From contig NZ_JAERRB010000008.1 of assembly GCF_016735595.1 (NCBI RefSeq), forward strand, positions 247,303 to 311,302: a stretch of 64,000 bases of DNA, in the 5' to 3' direction. The notes beneath the pieces were generated by a model. That model saw only the letters and a program-made list of their open reading frames with translations, had not been told where the DNA came from and searched no databases. The stretch is from Chryseolinea lacunae. Lineage in GTDB: Bacteria; Bacteroidota; Bacteroidia; Cytophagales; Cyclobacteriaceae. A program made the translations under genes and the position numbers. Below are positions 26,810 through 36,893 of the stretch, piece after piece. Position 1 is the first letter of the stretch. Each line of letters opens with the position of its first letter.

Positions 26810-27787
26810 ATGAAACACCTGACGATACTTGTTCCCGCAGGCGGGCTCAACCTGAGCAGCATTGTGGGCAGCTATAAAATTTTCAGTCGTGCCAATTTGT
26901 ATTGGCAACAGCATGGAAAGAAGCCGTTGTTTACCATACAGCTCGCCGGGCTTTCAAAAAACGTGAAGTTTCACGACGGGCTTTTCACGGTTCACCCAAC
27001 ATTGGTTACGACCATCAGCAAGACCCACCTCATCATCATTCCCTCGCTCGACAAAAACTTTCAGCCTGCGCTGGAGAAAAATAAAAAGCTGGGCGAGTGG
27101 CTTACGCAGCAATACAAGCGCGGCGCCGAGATTGCCAGCATCTGCACCGGCGCCTTCCTGCTCGCCTCCACAGGACTGGTAGACGACAAGAGCTGTTCAA
27201 CCCATTGGATCGCCGCCGATGCGTTCCGGAAAATGTTTCCCAACGTGCACCTGTGCACCGACAAGATCATTACCGATGAACATGGCATCTACACCAACGG
27301 TGGTGCATTTTCATTTCTGAACCTGGTGCTGTATCTCATCGAAAAATATTACGACAAGGAAACGGCCATCTACTGTTCGAAAGTTTTTCAGATCGAGCCC
27401 GACCGCCAAAGCCAATCGCCCTTCACCATCTTTGCCAGCCAGAAAAATCACGACGACGCTGTGGTGCGCGAGGCGCAAGATCTTATCGAGAAAAACCTGC
27501 ACGACAAACTTGCCGTGGACAGCCTGGCCACGCGACTGGCCGTGAGCCGGCGCAACTTTGACCGGCGCTTCATGAAAGCCACGGGCAACACACCGGTGGA
27601 ATATCAGCAGCGCGTGAAAGTGGAAGCGGCAAAAAAGATGTTGGAGTTAAGTCGCAAGAACGTGAGCGAAGTGATGTTTGATGTGGGCTATGCCGACAGC
27701 AAAGCGTTTCGCGATGTGTTCCGCCGGCTCACGGGAATGGCGCCGGCGGAATATAAGATGCGGTATAATAGAGAGCGTGTGGTGTGA
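26810..27787 (+). CDS. GlxA-like AraC family transcriptional regulator with DJ-1/PfpI domain
   Basis: A 325-residue DNA-binding protein. The N-terminal ~190 residues have the DJ-1/PfpI (amidotransferase-like) fold with the nucleophile elbow IASICTGAFLLASTGLV; the C-terminal ~100 residues are an AraC double helix-turn-helix (LAVDSLATRLAVSRRNFDRRF and VSEVMFDVGYADSKAFRDVF). Relatives sense small metabolites and activate nearby genes. The reductase upstream, 100 bases away on the same strand, is the obvious candidate target. The stop is one base from the end of the convergent gene at 27789. Confidence 0.93.
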   Translation: MKHLTILVPAGGLNLSSIVGSYKIFSRANLYWQQHGKKPLFTIQLAGLSKNVKFHDGLFTVHPTLVTTISKTHLIIIPSLDKNFQPALEKNKKLGEWLTQQYKRGAEIASICTGAFLLASTGLVDDKSCSTHWIAADAFRKMFPNVHLCTDKIITDEHGIYTNGGAFSFLNLVLYLIEKYYDKETAIYCSKVFQIEPDRQSQSPFTIFASQKNHDDAVVREAQDLIEKNLHDKLAVDSLATRLAVSRRNFDRRFMKATGNTPVEYQQRVKVEAAKKMLELSRKNVSEVMFDVGYADSKAFRDVFRRLTGMAPAEYKMRYNRERVV

Positions 27788-27788
27788 T

Positions 27789-28430
27789 TTAAAAATCGGC
27801 TTCGTATCCATGTCCATTCCGTCCATAGAACGTGAGCCAGCGCGCCAACGAATACACGATGTGCAGCTGTGATTCTATACTGTTCTCGCTTCCTTCAGGC
27901 GGCATGCGTGCATCTTTCAGGTGGAGTAAATTCTTTTCGCGCGCAATGGCATCGGCGGCTTGCAACAGGCGGTTGCCATAGTCGAGGGCGTCGTCGGCAA
28001 GTTTGGTTTGCCAGGCTTCGGCCACGAGTTCCTCGCCAATCAGGTCTACGCAATCGTTCATGAACTGACCCCGAAAAACATTTTCGTCCTGCCCCATGGC
28101 GATGTAGACGGGCACGCCGTCGGTTTCTTTCGCGAGGTCTATCACGTAGAAGCCTTCGTGTTCGGCCATGAATTCGGCTTCCGGAATAGACTTATCCGTT
28201 TCGTTGTAGCGTTCCTTTATCCACGCATCAGCTTCGGGGTCTCTTCCCACGCGGGGAGCTTTGATGGTTTCGTAGGTTGGGATTTGATTGGCAAACCATT
28301 CCTGCAGCAGGTCGTCTTTGTTTGTGCCGGGCGGAAGCGGTTCCTGTCCACCAATGATTTTGAAGATTTGGTTGAAGCGTACTTCAAATCCAGGTTTGGG
28401 TTTGCCCATGGGGCGCATGTCCAGTCCCAT
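27789..28430 (-). CDS. hypothetical protein (213 aa)
   Basis: A cytoplasmic protein I cannot assign. Start 28430 (MGLDMRPMGKPKPGFE) avoids overlap with the RDD gene upstream, whereas the in-frame ATG at 28478 would overlap it by 8 bases; either is possible. The sequence has a basic, proline-containing first 40 residues, an acidic middle (ETDKSIPEAEFMAEHEGFYVIDL), and a helical C-terminal half with REKNLLHLKDARMPPEGSENS and a final aromatic stretch. No signal peptide or Cys clusters. It is the last gene of a likely three-gene minus-strand unit with the RDD and TPR membrane proteins. Confidence 0.75.
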   Translation of the reverse strand: MGLDMRPMGKPKPGFEVRFNQIFKIIGGQEPLPPGTNKDDLLQEWFANQIPTYETIKAPRVGRDPEADAWIKERYNETDKSIPEAEFMAEHEGFYVIDLAKETDGVPVYIAMGQDENVFRGQFMNDCVDLIGEELVAEAWQTKLADDALDYGNRLLQAADAIAREKNLLHLKDARMPPEGSENSIESQLHIVYSLARWLTFYGRNGHGYEADF

Positions 28431-28470
28431 ATAGTTATCGTAAAGTTTTTTATTTGTTTTAACGCTTGGC

Positions 28471-29082
28471 CTAAACAACGGTGCTCAGCGCCGATGCCTC
28501 TTGCCTTACAAAGGCCTGATATTTTTCGTTGATGACCACTGTGCCTGCCATGTAGTCGTGGATAGCTTTTCGTTTTTCGTTTGTAAGCAACACCATGAAC
28601 TCGCCGTAGACCCAAATGTTTGAAAGCCACGACACCACTTGCGTGAAAACCGGAAACACCCCTGCCAGCAACAGCGATCTCTCCATGAACGTTGCCATGC
28701 CATAGGTATCTTCGGGAAGTTGAAGTGCCGCCGCGGTGGTGCCGCACATGGTGAGCAGCGATAATGCAAGCATAACACTATGCCTGACAAAAGCCTCACG
28801 CCATCCCACGTCTTCACCATTTTCTTTCACAATCTTCAGCCCAACAATCAACTTTCCCGGCGTGCCACCCCAGCGTTTCACACAATACACATGAAAAAAA
28901 ATCAGCACCATGAAGTGCGGCGCGATCGTATAAAGATGTACCACTCTCCCAAAGCCTCCCGCAAAATGAAAGAACAAGCCAATCGGCAATACAATCAGGA
29001 AATCAAGAAACAGTGATCCCAATCTGATCCAAAATCCTCCATAAATTTCCTTGGCGGAAGGAGGTGCCTGATTTAATGTCAT
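28471..29082 (-). CDS. RDD family membrane protein
   Basis: A 203-residue inner-membrane protein of the RDD family (PF06271), named after one Arg and two Asp. Here Arg and Asp are in GGFWIRLGSLFLDFLIV, and the last Asp in KRKAIHDYMAGTVVI; KRWGGTPGKLIVGLKIV is the typical loop between helices. About four transmembrane helices. Some RDD proteins act as cation antiporters, most are uncharacterised. It sits between the TPR membrane protein (76 bases upstream) and the 213-residue unknown. Confidence 0.9.
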   Translation of the reverse strand: MTLNQAPPSAKEIYGGFWIRLGSLFLDFLIVLPIGLFFHFAGGFGRVVHLYTIAPHFMVLIFFHVYCVKRWGGTPGKLIVGLKIVKENGEDVGWREAFVRHSVMLALSLLTMCGTTAAALQLPEDTYGMATFMERSLLLAGVFPVFTQVVSWLSNIWVYGEFMVLLTNEKRKAIHDYMAGTVVINEKYQAFVRQEASALSTVV

Positions 29083-29157
29083 ATGCTTTGTTGCTTTTTG
29101 CGCGATACCATTTGCACCGTTTCCGTTTAGCCATGAAGGCCAACTCCATGAACGCTA

Positions 29158-29886
29158 TTAAACCGTGCTATTCATATCCCGTATCTGCCGGATGGTGTCG
29201 CGTTTCAGGCGGCGTTCGGTGCCCGACATGTGGTTGATTTCTTCCAGCAGTTCGCTGAGTTTGGTGTTGAGTGCTTCGGGTTGGTTGGTGGCTTGCAGGA
29301 ATTTGCAATACTCATGGCGATGCTCGTAGTTGGTGAACGTGCGGTCCATGCTTTCAAATTCTTCCTGGGCACGGGCGGTGTTGCCGCGTTGATGGAGGGC
29401 CCACGCATAGGCAATGCGTTCGTGGGCATCGCGGAATGTTTTCTCGCCGGCCAGCGAATCGCCGATCTGTATCACTTCGTCGAGGTTGCCGTCGGTGAAA
29501 TGGGCTTGCAGCAACTTCATGCGCAACAAGGGGTCGTCGGCCATGAACCCCGTGAGGCAGTCGCCATAGAGGGCGATAGCATCTTTGGGGCGGCCAATGT
29601 GCACATAGGCATCGGCCAGCCTGATTTTGTTGGCGAGGTTGTCGTTGAAGCGAACGGCTTTTTCGAGCTGTTCGATTTTATAGTTGCTGTTGGCCACCAC
29701 CTTCACGCTTTCGGAGATGGTTTGGAGGCTGCGACGGTTGTAGAAATTGTGATAGAGATAAAGGCCACAGCCAAGAAAGGAGAAAAAAACGATCATCCAA
29801 TACCAGCGTTGTTCGGAACCGTTGCGATAGGCGTGGTATAGACAAAAGGCCTGAAGGATCAAGACGGGCGTGTAAAAACCGAGCAT
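29158..29886 (-). CDS. membrane-anchored TPR protein
   Basis: A 242-residue protein with two N-terminal membrane helices (GFYTPVLILQAFCLYHAYR, then WYWMIVFFSFLGCGLYLY) and a soluble C-terminal region of several tetratricopeptide-like helical repeats, e.g. NLANKIRLADAYVHIGRPKDAIALY and RIAYAWALHQRGNTARAQEEF. The membrane part resembles PLDc_N-type two-helix anchors. TPR repeats mediate protein contacts; the partner is unknown, though the RDD gene next to it is a candidate. First gene of the minus-strand trio. Confidence 0.8.
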   Translation of the reverse strand: MLGFYTPVLILQAFCLYHAYRNGSEQRWYWMIVFFSFLGCGLYLYHNFYNRRSLQTISESVKVVANSNYKIEQLEKAVRFNDNLANKIRLADAYVHIGRPKDAIALYGDCLTGFMADDPLLRMKLLQAHFTDGNLDEVIQIGDSLAGEKTFRDAHERIAYAWALHQRGNTARAQEEFESMDRTFTNYEHRHEYCKFLQATNQPEALNTKLSELLEEINHMSGTERRLKRDTIRQIRDMNSTV

Positions 29887-30422
29887 AGGTTTAGGTTGAT
29901 GATATTCGGGGTTTGGGCTGCGCTACAATAGGTCCATCGGGTCATTGGGTGCCTTGAATCGCCGGACGAGAATACATTATTTTTTTTGGAAATAAAAGAC
30001 CCGGCGTGCGAATGGCCCCTAACGTTCTGGCTTTCAGGTGCTGACAACGCGACCGGAAAAACAATCCGTTTTTTTACCTTGCGTCTTCCAACCATTCTTT
30101 TACTTTTGCGTATCAAGTCGATAGCTGCTATCATCCCGTTATAAGCATTTTAGGAAATTCCTGACTACAGCGTTCACCCCAATCCATTGTTTGTAAACCC
30201 GTTAGCAACCGTTACGCATTACGTTTCCGCAATTTTTCAGTATGGCGATGTGACTCTTCAGTCGTTCGCGTGTTATTCCCGCTAGCAAGCGCGTAATTTT
30301 GACGCCCAAGGCTTACTTTTAGCCGGTGCTTCACCCCATCATTTTTTCCGGAAAAGATGTATGGAATCGGCGACCAGCAGGCATCTACTACGTGTTGATC
30401 TTAACGCTTAAAACACCGACCC
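29887..30422. other. 536-bp divergent intergenic region before the alpha-2-macroglobulin gene
   Basis: No gene is seen. It holds a possible -7 box at 30294-30301 and a perfect 12-base palindrome, TTTTCCGGAAAA, at 30344-30355. The long leader leaves room for regulation of the large downstream gene. Confidence 0.45.
30294..30301 (+). promoter_or_regulatory. possible -7 promoter box upstream of the alpha-2-macroglobulin gene
   Basis: TAATTTTG fits TAnnTTTG. It is 121 bases before the ATG, giving a long 5' leader that contains the TTTTCCGGAAAA palindrome. Confidence 0.35.
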
Positions 30423-33400
30423 ATGAACATGCTCACGCGCATACTGGCCCTTAGTCTATTTTTTAACATTACCCTGGCACAAAACAAATCTGTACCCATG
30501 ACTCCGTATGACTATGAAAAGGCCTGGAAAGAGGTCGCCGCATTTGAAAGCAAAGGACTGCCCGAGTCCGCCCTGACCGTTGTGAGCACGATCTATGATC
30601 ACGCTAAAAAAGATGCCAACGCCGCACAGTTGGTGAAAGCCGTTATTCACAAGCTCAAGTTCACCGACTACAAAGAAGAAGATGCGTTTGTGAAAAACCT
30701 CAACACGCTGGAAGCCGAAGCGCTCAAGGCGTCGTTTCCCGCAAAGCCCATCCTGCACACCATGCTGGGCGAAATGTACTGGCAATACTATCAACAAAAC
30801 CGCTATCGCTTTAACAACCGGAGCGAGACCGTGAACTTTGACAACGACGATGTGTCGACGTGGAGCCTGGAAAAAATTGTGCAGACCACGTTCCTCCACT
30901 ACACGGCATCGTTGCAAGACGTCGACAAAAGCAAAGCCGCCACCATCGAATTGTTTCCGGAAGTGATTAACCGGGGCAACCCGTTGGGCAGAGCCTATCG
31001 CCCCACACTCTACGACTTCCTGGCCCACCGCGCCGTTCAATTCTTCTCGGGCGACGAAGCCGCCATTACACGCCCAGCCGAAGCCTTCAGTCTCGGCGAA
31101 GAAGCGTATCTGTCGGAAGCCAAAACCTTTGCCACCCTTTCCATCACCACGACCGACACCCTTTCGATGAAGTTTCATGCGCTGGTGTTGCTACAGGATC
31201 TGGTGCGTTTTCACCTGAACGATAAGGAGCCCGATGCCCTGGTGGATGTGGACCTGCAACGCCTGTCGTTTGTGCGAAACCATTCCACGTTGTCGAACAA
31301 AGACGAAGTATACCTGCGCGCGCTGGAGCAACTGGAGAAAAACGTGATCGCTCACCCGGTTTCCACACGCGTTACCTATGCTATTGCATTGGTCTATGCC
31401 GAAACAGCACAAAAATACAATCCCCTGCAGGGCGACGATCACAAACTTGATCTGAAGAAAGCCTACACGATTTGTGAGACTGCCCTGAAACGTTTTCACG
31501 ATTCGCAGGGCGCCATTCAATGCGAGAACCTGCAGGAAAACATTCTCCAGAAATCGCTGGCCGCTACCGTGGAAGCCATCAACGTTCCCGGGCAGGCCTT
31601 TAGAAGCCTGGTGAAATACAAAAACTTTACAGCGCTTTATTACCGCACAGTGAAAACCACGCGCGAGGAAATGAAAGCATTGCGTAAGAAAATTGAACGC
31701 GAAGATTATTACCAGCGCGAAAAGAAAATCATCCAATTCTTCACCGCCAAGACACCGGCCACAAAAGGTTCGTTCACCCTTCCCGACGATGGCGACTACC
31801 AATCGCACAGCCTCGAGGTGAAACTCGACGCCCTGCCCGATGGCGAATACATGGTGTTGTTTAGCAACCGTGCCGACTTTGCCACCGACGACAACGGCGT
31901 GGCCTATGCGCTCACCACCATCTCGAACATCAGCTATGTGCACCGCAACAGCAGCGACGGCGGCACGGAGTTCTTTGTGCTCAATCGCCACACCGGCGAA
32001 GCAATGGCCGGCGCAAAGGCCGATGTGTTTTCGCACGTCTACAACTACAAGACAAACGCCTATGAATCGGTAAAGCTCGGAACATTCACGTCGGATGTGC
32101 ACGGCTATTTCAAGGTGGACTATCTGAAAAACGAGAACCGCAGAAATTTCTATGTATCGTTTACCTATAAGAACGATGCCGTGAGTACCCGGCCTCTTGG
32201 CGACGACGACTATTATTATGGTGGATCAATATCCCAATACAAAGAAGAACCGCGTCACACGCAATGGCAAACGTTCTTCTTCCTGGACCGCGCCATCTAT
32301 CGTCCGGGGCAGACTATTTACTTCAAAGGTTTGGTGATTAGCACGGACGGAAAGACACCGACGATTCAGAAAAATTCCCAGACCACCATCACGCTATACG
32401 ACGTGAACCATCAGGATCGTGGCCGGGTCACCGTCACCACCAACGAATTCGGAACATTCAGCGGCACATTCAATGCACCGTCGAGTGGCTTGCTCGGAAA
32501 CATGACATTGTCGACCGACGATGATAGCGGGCAGGCAAGTTTTTCGGTAGAAGAATACAAGCGTCCGAAATTTGAAGCGGTGTTTGAGCCGGTGAAGGGC
32601 ACGTTCAGAGTGGATGAAACCGTGAAGGCCGAAGGGTATGCGCGGGCTTATTCCGGCGCGAACATCGATGGCGCGAAAGTTCACTATCGCGTGGTGCGCG
32701 TGGCACGCTTTCCGTTCTGGTGGTGGTGCCGTTGGGGCTATTACCCCACGTCGCCCGAAATGGAAATCAAACACGGCGACACACAGACGGATGAGAACGG
32801 CAAGTTCAGCATCGACTTCACGGCCATTCCCGACCGCACCGTAGACAAGAGTTCTGATCCCACGTTTGGCTACACCGTGTATGCCGACGTGACCGACATC
32901 AACGGCGAAACCCACAGCACATCAACCACCATCGACGTGGGCTACAAAGCGCTTGTGGTGGGCGTGTCTATCGGCAACATCGACAAGAGCAACGCCGACA
33001 GATTGAAACAGGAGTTTGGCATTCAGGCCAACAACCTGGCCGGCCAACCTCAACCAGCAAAAGGCGACATCAAAATCTATGCGCTGCAAGGCCCGCACAA
33101 AACATTTCGTCAGCGCATGTGGGCACAACCCGATAGGCACCTCTATACCCGCGAGGAATATTATGCGCAGTTCCCTTACGATTTGTTTGACGATGAAACC
33201 AACATCTTTAAATGGGAACGCAGCAAAGCAGTATTCGAACTGGCCTTCGATACAGAAAAGAAAAAGTCGTTTGTGATCGAGAACCTGGGTTCGTGGAAAG
33301 AAGGTGAATACGTGCTGGAGATCACCTCGACCGACAACGCCGGACAGCCTGTGAAAGAAGTAAGCTACTTCACCGTGTTTTCGCCTGCCGCCAAAACATT

Positions 33401-36400
33401 GTCAACGCCAAAGGTTCATGAATTTCATCCGGTGAAGCTTCGCGTAGAGCCTGGTGAGTCTGCATTGTTTAGCGCGGGCACGTCGGAAAAGAATTTGCAT
33501 GTGCTCTATGAAGTGGAATACGACGGCAAACTGCTGTCGCAGGAATGGCTCACGCTAAGCAACGAGCAACGCATGTTCTCCATACCGGTGCGCGAAGAGC
33601 ACCGTGGCAATCTGGGGGTACACTACACGTTTATCAAAAACAACCGGCTTTATGCCGAGTCGTTCACCGTGGAAGTGCCCTACACCAACAAGATGCTGGA
33701 CGTGAGCTTCGAAACCTTCCGCGACAAACTGCAACCCGGCCAGCAAGAGCAATGGAAAATTCTGGTGAAAGGAAAGAACGCCGACAAGATTGCCGCCGAA
33801 ATGGTGGCCACGCTCTACGACGAGTCGCTCGACGTGTTTCGCTTCCACAGCTGGTATGCTAACTTCTACAACTCGCTCTATGCGCGCCTGTCGTGGCAAA
33901 GTACGAATGGCTTTGGAAACCGCGAGCTAACATCGTATGCCACCGGCTGGAACAAGGGAAACAAACGCAACGCGAATGGCGCCTACTTCGATAGCTTCAA
34001 CTGGTTTGGGTTTAGTCCTTATAATTACTACGGCAGAAACATTAGAATTCGTGGCGCGCGAAGTATAGCGCCAGGCATGGCCATGTCGGCAGCACCGATG
34101 ATGGAGGAGGAGCGTGAAATGAGCAAGAAAGAATCGAAACTTGCTGAGATGGACGACGCAGCACCCAGCGCAGGCATGGTTGGTGGAACGGCCAACAAAC
34201 CAGGGGAGCCCAAGAGCAAACCCGAACCCGCTAGTGCTGAAAAGCCTGCCGAAGATTTTTCGGGCGTGAAAGTGCGCAGCAACTTTAATGAAACAGCCTT
34301 CTTCTTCCCCAACCTGCGCACCAACGACAAAGGCGAAATTGTGGTGAACTTCACCGTGCCCGAGTCGCTCACACGCTGGAAGATGCTGGGCTTTGCACAC
34401 ACGCAAGACCTGAAGTCCGGCTTTGTGACCAACCATCTGGTAACTCAAAAAGACCTGATGGTAGTAACCAACCCGCCACGCTTCTTCCGCGAGAATGATA
34501 AGATGACGTTCTCGGTGAAGCTGAGCAGTCTTGTGGACCAGGAACTCAGTGGCCAGGCCCAACTGGAATTCCTCGACGCCCTCACCGGCAAACCGATTGA
34601 TGCGCTGATGAAGAACGTGAACAAAGTGAAGCCTTTCTCCCTGAAGGCACGCCAGAGTTCGGCCGTGGATTGGACCATCGAAATTCCCGAAGGCTTGCAA
34701 GCCATCACCTACCGCGTGGTGGCCAAGGCCGGAAACTTCTCTGATGGTGAAGAGATGGTGCTGCCCGTGGTGACCAACCGCATGCTGGTGACCGAGTCGT
34801 TGCCCCTGCCCATCCGTGGCAAACAAAGCAAGGAGTTTCACTTCGACAAATTACTGAACAACAAGTCGACCACGCTGAAACATCAGCAGTTCACCCTGGA
34901 GTTCACGTCGAACCCTGCATGGTACGCCATCCAGGCCCTGCCCTACCTCATGGAATATCCCTATGATTGTGTGGAGCAAACCTTTAGCCGCTTCTATGCC
35001 AACAGCATTGCGTCGCACATTGCCAACAGCCACCCGCGCATCAAACAGGTGTTCGACACGTGGAAGAACATTCAGCCCGACGCGTTGCTGTCGAACCTCG
35101 AGAAAAACCAGGAATTGAAATCGGCATTGCTCGAAGAAACCCCCTGGGTGTTGCAAGCCCAGAACGAAACCCAACGCAAACGCAACGTGGGCTTGTTGTT
35201 CGACCTGAACCGCATGGCCGACGAACAAGGCCGCGCGCTGGATAAGGTGGCCAAAGCACAAACACCGAACGGAGGCTTCACGTGGTTTCCCGGCTTGCCC
35301 GAAGATCGCTACATGACCCAGCACATCGTGACCGGCCTTGGCCACCTCGACGCGCTTGGTGTGAAAGCCATTCGCGAAGACCATCGCACCTGGAACATGG
35401 CTACGCAAGCCGTGGGCTATCTCGACAGAAAAGTGAAAGAGGACTATGAGGAACTGAAACGCCTCGCCCGTCGCAAGCAAATCACGCTGGAAGAAAATCA
35501 CCTTGGTTATTTGCAGATTCAGTATCTCTATTCGCGCAGCTACTTCAAAGACGTGAAGGTGCCGGGCGATGTGGAAGAAGCTTTTCAATACTACCGCGGA
35601 CAAGCCAAAAAATATTGGCTGACACAAAATCTCTATATGCAAGGCATGCTGTGTCTGGCGCTGCACCGCTACGACGACAAGACCACACCGGCTGCCATGA
35701 TCAAATCGTTTTCCGAACGTGCCCTGCACTCGGAAGAGATGGGCATGTATTGGAAGAGCGACCGCGGCTACTATTGGTACCAGGCACCGATCGAAACCCA
35801 GGCATTGATGATTGAAGTGTATGACGAAGTAGCCGCCGACATCAAGTCTGTGGAAGACCTGAAGGTGTGGCTGCTGAAACAAAAACAGACGCAAGACTGG
35901 AAGACCACAAAGGCCACCACCGAAGCGTGTTATGCATTGCTGCGCCGTGGCACCGATCTGTTGTCGAACAGCACACTGGTGGAAGTGAAAGTGAACGACG
36001 TGGTGGTTGACCCCACCAAACGTGAAGACGCGAAAGTGGAAGCGGGCACAGGCTACTTCAAGACCGCGTGGCAAGCGGGCGAGATCACCTCGGGCATGGG
36101 GAAAATCAACGTGACCAAAACCACCGACGGTGTGGCATGGGGCGCTGCCTACTGGCAATACTTCGAACAGCTCGACAAAATCACACCGGCCGAAACGCCG
36201 CTGAAGCTGAAGAAGGATCTGTTCCTGCAACAAAACTCCGACCGAGGCCTGGTCATTACCCCGCTGAGCGACAAAACGGCTTTGCAAGTGGGCGATGTGG
36301 TGAAGGTTCGCATCGAACTGCGCACCGACCGCGACATGGAATATGTGCACCTGAAAGACATGCGCGCTGCCGGCTTCGAACCCGTATCGACCCTGTCGAC

Positions 36401-36617
36401 TTATCGTTATCAGGACGGGCTGTATTACTACGAAAGTCCGCGCGACCTGGCCACAAACTTCTTTATCGGCTATCTGCCCAAAGGCACGTATGTGTTTGAG
36501 TATGATCTGCGTGTGTCGCAACGAGGCGACTTCTCCAACGGGGTCACTACCATCCAGTGCATGTATGCGCCGGAGTTCTCCAGCCACTCGCAGGGCATTC
36601 GGGTGAACATCAAGTAA
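30423..36617 (+). CDS. bacterial alpha-2-macroglobulin family protein
   Basis: A 2064-residue exported protein. Signal peptide MNMLTRILALSLFFNITLAQ with no lipobox Cys. After a helical N-terminal part (~25-480) come macroglobulin beta-sandwich repeats including the MG2 block FFLDRAIYRPGQTIYFKG (~620), a low-complexity bait-like stretch at ~1215-1285 rich in Met, Ala, Glu, Lys and Pro, the A2M block FFFPNLRTNDKGEIVVNFTV, and the helical thioester domain with Cys1516-Val-Glu-Gln1519. The CxEQ motif means an internal thioester can form. Bacterial members trap incoming proteases; protease cuts the bait and the thioester binds it. E. coli-type copies pair with PBP1c; no such gene is here. A hairpin follows. 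Confidence 0.95.
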   Translation: MNMLTRILALSLFFNITLAQNKSVPMTPYDYEKAWKEVAAFESKGLPESALTVVSTIYDHAKKDANAAQLVKAVIHKLKFTDYKEEDAFVKNLNTLEAEALKASFPAKPILHTMLGEMYWQYYQQNRYRFNNRSETVNFDNDDVSTWSLEKIVQTTFLHYTASLQDVDKSKAATIELFPEVINRGNPLGRAYRPTLYDFLAHRAVQFFSGDEAAITRPAEAFSLGEEAYLSEAKTFATLSITTTDTLSMKFHALVLLQDLVRFHLNDKEPDALVDVDLQRLSFVRNHSTLSNKDEVYLRALEQLEKNVIAHPVSTRVTYAIALVYAETAQKYNPLQGDDHKLDLKKAYTICETALKRFHDSQGAIQCENLQENILQKSLAATVEAINVPGQAFRSLVKYKNFTALYYRTVKTTREEMKALRKKIEREDYYQREKKIIQFFTAKTPATKGSFTLPDDGDYQSHSLEVKLDALPDGEYMVLFSNRADFATDDNGVAYALTTISNISYVHRNSSDGGTEFFVLNRHTGEAMAGAKADVFSHVYNYKTNAYESVKLGTFTSDVHGYFKVDYLKNENRRNFYVSFTYKNDAVSTRPLGDDDYYYGGSISQYKEEPRHTQWQTFFFLDRAIYRPGQTIYFKGLVISTDGKTPTIQKNSQTTITLYDVNHQDRGRVTVTTNEFGTFSGTFNAPSSGLLGNMTLSTDDDSGQASFSVEEYKRPKFEAVFEPVKGTFRVDETVKAEGYARAYSGANIDGAKVHYRVVRVARFPFWWWCRWGYYPTSPEMEIKHGDTQTDENGKFSIDFTAIPDRTVDKSSDPTFGYTVYADVTDINGETHSTSTTIDVGYKALVVGVSIGNIDKSNADRLKQEFGIQANNLAGQPQPAKGDIKIYALQGPHKTFRQRMWAQPDRHLYTREEYYAQFPYDLFDDETNIFKWERSKAVFELAFDTEKKKSFVIENLGSWKEGEYVLEITSTDNAGQPVKEVSYFTVFSPAAKTLSTPKVHEFHPVKLRVEPGESALFSAGTSEKNLHVLYEVEYDGKLLSQEWLTLSNEQRMFSIPVREEHRGNLGVHYTFIKNNRLYAESFTVEVPYTNKMLDVSFETFRDKLQPGQQEQWKILVKGKNADKIAAEMVATLYDESLDVFRFHSWYANFYNSLYARLSWQSTNGFGNRELTSYATGWNKGNKRNANGAYFDSFNWFGFSPYNYYGRNIRIRGARSIAPGMAMSAAPMMEEEREMSKKESKLAEMDDAAPSAGMVGGTANKPGEPKSKPEPASAEKPAEDFSGVKVRSNFNETAFFFPNLRTNDKGEIVVNFTVPESLTRWKMLGFAHTQDLKSGFVTNHLVTQKDLMVVTNPPRFFRENDKMTFSVKLSSLVDQELSGQAQLEFLDALTGKPIDALMKNVNKVKPFSLKARQSSAVDWTIEIPEGLQAITYRVVAKAGNFSDGEEMVLPVVTNRMLVTESLPLPIRGKQSKEFHFDKLLNNKSTTLKHQQFTLEFTSNPAWYAIQALPYLMEYPYDCVEQTFSRFYANSIASHIANSHPRIKQVFDTWKNIQPDALLSNLEKNQELKSALLEETPWVLQAQNETQRKRNVGLLFDLNRMADEQGRALDKVAKAQTPNGGFTWFPGLPEDRYMTQHIVTGLGHLDALGVKAIREDHRTWNMATQAVGYLDRKVKEDYEELKRLARRKQITLEENHLGYLQIQYLYSRSYFKDVKVPGDVEEAFQYYRGQAKKYWLTQNLYMQGMLCLALHRYDDKTTPAAMIKSFSERALHSEEMGMYWKSDRGYYWYQAPIETQALMIEVYDEVAADIKSVEDLKVWLLKQKQTQDWKTTKATTEACYALLRRGTDLLSNSTLVEVKVNDVVVDPTKREDAKVEAGTGYFKTAWQAGEITSGMGKINVTKTTDGVAWGAAYWQYFEQLDKITPAETPLKLKKDLFLQQNSDRGLVITPLSDKTALQVGDVVKVRIELRTDRDMEYVHLKDMRAAGFEPVSTLSTYRYQDGLYYYESPRDLATNFFIGYLPKGTYVFEYDLRVSQRGDFSNGVTTIQCMYAPEFSSHSQGIRVNIK

Positions 36618-36635
36618 GCCACCTCAATTTGTTTC

Positions 36636-36677
36636 TCCCGGTTCCCGAAGCATTCAGCCTCGGAGAACCGGGAGTTT
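36636..36677 (+). terminator. hairpin after the alpha-2-macroglobulin gene
   Basis: CTCCCGGTTC (36636-36645) pairs perfectly with GAACCGGGAG (36665-36674), loop of 19 bases, followed by only three T residues. Placement 19 bases after the stop suggests a terminator, though the U-run is weak. Confidence 0.55.
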
Positions 36678-36893
36678 CAAAAAGCGGCCGTTTTAATGCA
36701 GGTTTTGGATGGACCATCCCCTTTGTGTTTGACCTTACCTCTTCCTCACCACTACCCGCTCATACGTCCGAAAACGTTTCCAAAACCAGCCGTTTCCCGC
36801 CTACTCAATAAATCCGACCACTTACTCAATAGGAATTCACATCGGAAGGTGCTGTCACTAATGTTGCAACATCATTATTATAATTCCGTCTGC

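Noticed and set aside
34851..36587. 578-codon minus-strand frame under the alpha-2-macroglobulin gene
   Set aside because: Shadow frame: His- and Val-rich composition typical of antisense reading of this GC-rich coding region.
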